Shown here: piece by piece, positions 61,639 through 62,170 of the stretch
Layout of the letters: each line of letters starts with the position of its first letter
Numbering within the stretch: the stretch's first letter is position 1
Origin: Alphaproteobacteria bacterium
Lineage (GTDB): Bacteria; Pseudomonadota; Alphaproteobacteria; Sphingomonadales; Kordiimonadaceae
Assembly: GCA_006226495.1 (NCBI GenBank)
Contig: SBGU01000009.1
Coordinates: forward strand, 1 to 62,170
Direction: 5' to 3'
Length of the DNA stretch: 62,170 nucleotides
The notes under the pieces: generated by a model
What the model saw: only the letters and a program-made list of their open reading frames with translations
Databases searched by the model: none
Told to the model about the DNA's origin: nothing
Position numbers and translations under genes: made by a program

Positions 61639-61758
61639 TCAGTCGATTACGTCGACGGCAACCTCGACCGTTTTGGCTGCCACCTTCACGGGCACGGTCA
61701 CAACGGCACAGCCCGCAAGGGCGAGCACGGTTGCGGCAAGGGCAAGAAATCTGGTCAT
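61639..61758 (-). CDS. Mini-lipoprotein
   Basis: 39 residues: a signal sequence with lipobox LALAGC (Cys about residue 18) followed by a 21-residue Val/Ala/Lys tail (AVVTVPVKVAAKTVEVAVDV). It is exported and lipidated at the N-terminus. The start is ATG at 61758. Similar entericidin-like or 'NF033894-type' mini-lipoproteins are known, but I cannot name this one. Divergent from the following hydrolase. Confidence 0.6.
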   Translation of the reverse strand: MTRFLALAATVLALAGCAVVTVPVKVAAKTVEVAVDVID

Positions 61759-61971
61759 TGTCGGGTCCCTGACTGGTTGCACAAACAAAGTGCCACAGCG
61801 GGAATCCGCGGGGCAAGCCTTTAATTCCCGTGCGGCCGACATAGATAAAACCTGTGATTCTGCTGCCACATGGACCCAAATGCGGGCCTTGGCGGCCTTG
61901 CGTGCCGGCCCATGGCGGGCTAGGGTGCCGCCGCAAACAGATGCCGCCTGCGGGCGATGAAGGATTGTTGA

Positions 61972-62170
61972 ATGCTCAAAGCCCAGATCGTGCCGGTGAC
62001 GGCCTTTTCCCAGAACTGCAGCATCATCTGGTGCGACGAAACCATGGAAGGCGCGCTGGTGGACCCCGGTGGCGATGTCGACCGCCTGATGGAAGTGGTG
62101 GACAAGCTGGGCGTCAAGCTGACCAAGATACTGTTGACCCACGGGCATCTGGACCATGCGGGTGGTGCGG
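61972..62170 (+). CDS. Metallo-beta-lactamase-fold hydrolase, 3'-truncated by window edge
   Basis: First 66 residues, ending at the window edge. [20 protein letters not shown] is the typical N-terminal strand pair of the glyoxalase-II-like MBL family. [11 protein letters not shown] at the edge is the T-H-x-H-x-D-H metal motif. AAGGA lies seven bases before the ATG. Likely a YcbL-type hydrolase. Confidence 0.85.
   Translation, partial: MLKAQIVPVTAFSQNCSIIWCDETMEGALVDPGGDVDRLMEVVDKLGVKLTKILLTHGHLDHAGGA

Overview
The window is a GC-rich stretch of an alphaproteobacterial chromosome. It carries CtrA with the phospho-acceptor Asp at residue 51, the phosphotransferase ChpT, the CtrA inhibitor SciP (DUF1153 family) and the sigma-54 flagellar activator FlbD. 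It also has the usual alphaproteobacterial ruvCAB-ybgC-tolQRAB order. A Kordiimonadales/Rhodospirillales-like marine or soil organism is my best guess, from gene order only. No gene points to a plasmid or prophage. Apart from one small accessory island (about 7.76-9.82 kb) this is core chromosome.

Layout. 1-7.2 kb: the end of a molybdopterin dehydrogenase, a small outer-membrane barrel, two bacterial PH-domain membrane proteins, ABC-F protein Uup and a DUF817 membrane protein. 7.2-9.8 kb: a yybP-ykoY manganese riboswitch and a half-size GDT1/TMEM165 cation exporter. These are followed by an accessory island with a toxin-antitoxin pair and an AT-rich secreted orphan, each bracketed by inverted copies of a GAATTC...CTAATTC repeat. 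The island ends in a decayed second copy of the exporter gene. 9.8-17.4 kb: a GFA-fold enzyme, yebC, ruvCAB, ybgC and tolQRAB, without pal. 17.5-22.1 kb: a flavin monooxygenase, two tandem solute-binding-like proteins, NnrU and CysQ.

22.2-32.1 kb is a signalling block: chpT, then cheA-cheW-cheY-cheB-cheR, then ctrA, divergent from fliI-fliJ. 34.5-51.7 kb is a minus-strand flagellar block. Its main operon runs fliF-fliG-fliH-fliN-motA-flbD-flhA-flhF-flhG and then a large FliK-like protein; sciP, flgE, flgD and fliK lie upstream of it. CtrA-type half-sites precede cheA, ctrA/fliI, fliF and sciP, and a sigma-54 promoter precedes fliK. CtrA -> early flagellar genes including flbD -> sigma-54 late genes can therefore be read directly from the sequence. 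The most unusual protein is CheA: between its HPt domain and its dimerisation domain it carries what looks like a truncated-globin fold without the haem-ligand histidine.

52-62 kb: mnmA, a DUF1328 protein, an AlkB-type hydroxylase divergent from a TetR regulator across a near-perfect operator, OsmC, an elongator tRNA-Met, a short IMPACT-family protein, a secreted protein with two TonB_C domains, a DUF1835 protein, the kynA-kynB-kynU tryptophan catabolic operon, a mini-lipoprotein and the start of a metallo-beta-lactamase-fold hydrolase.
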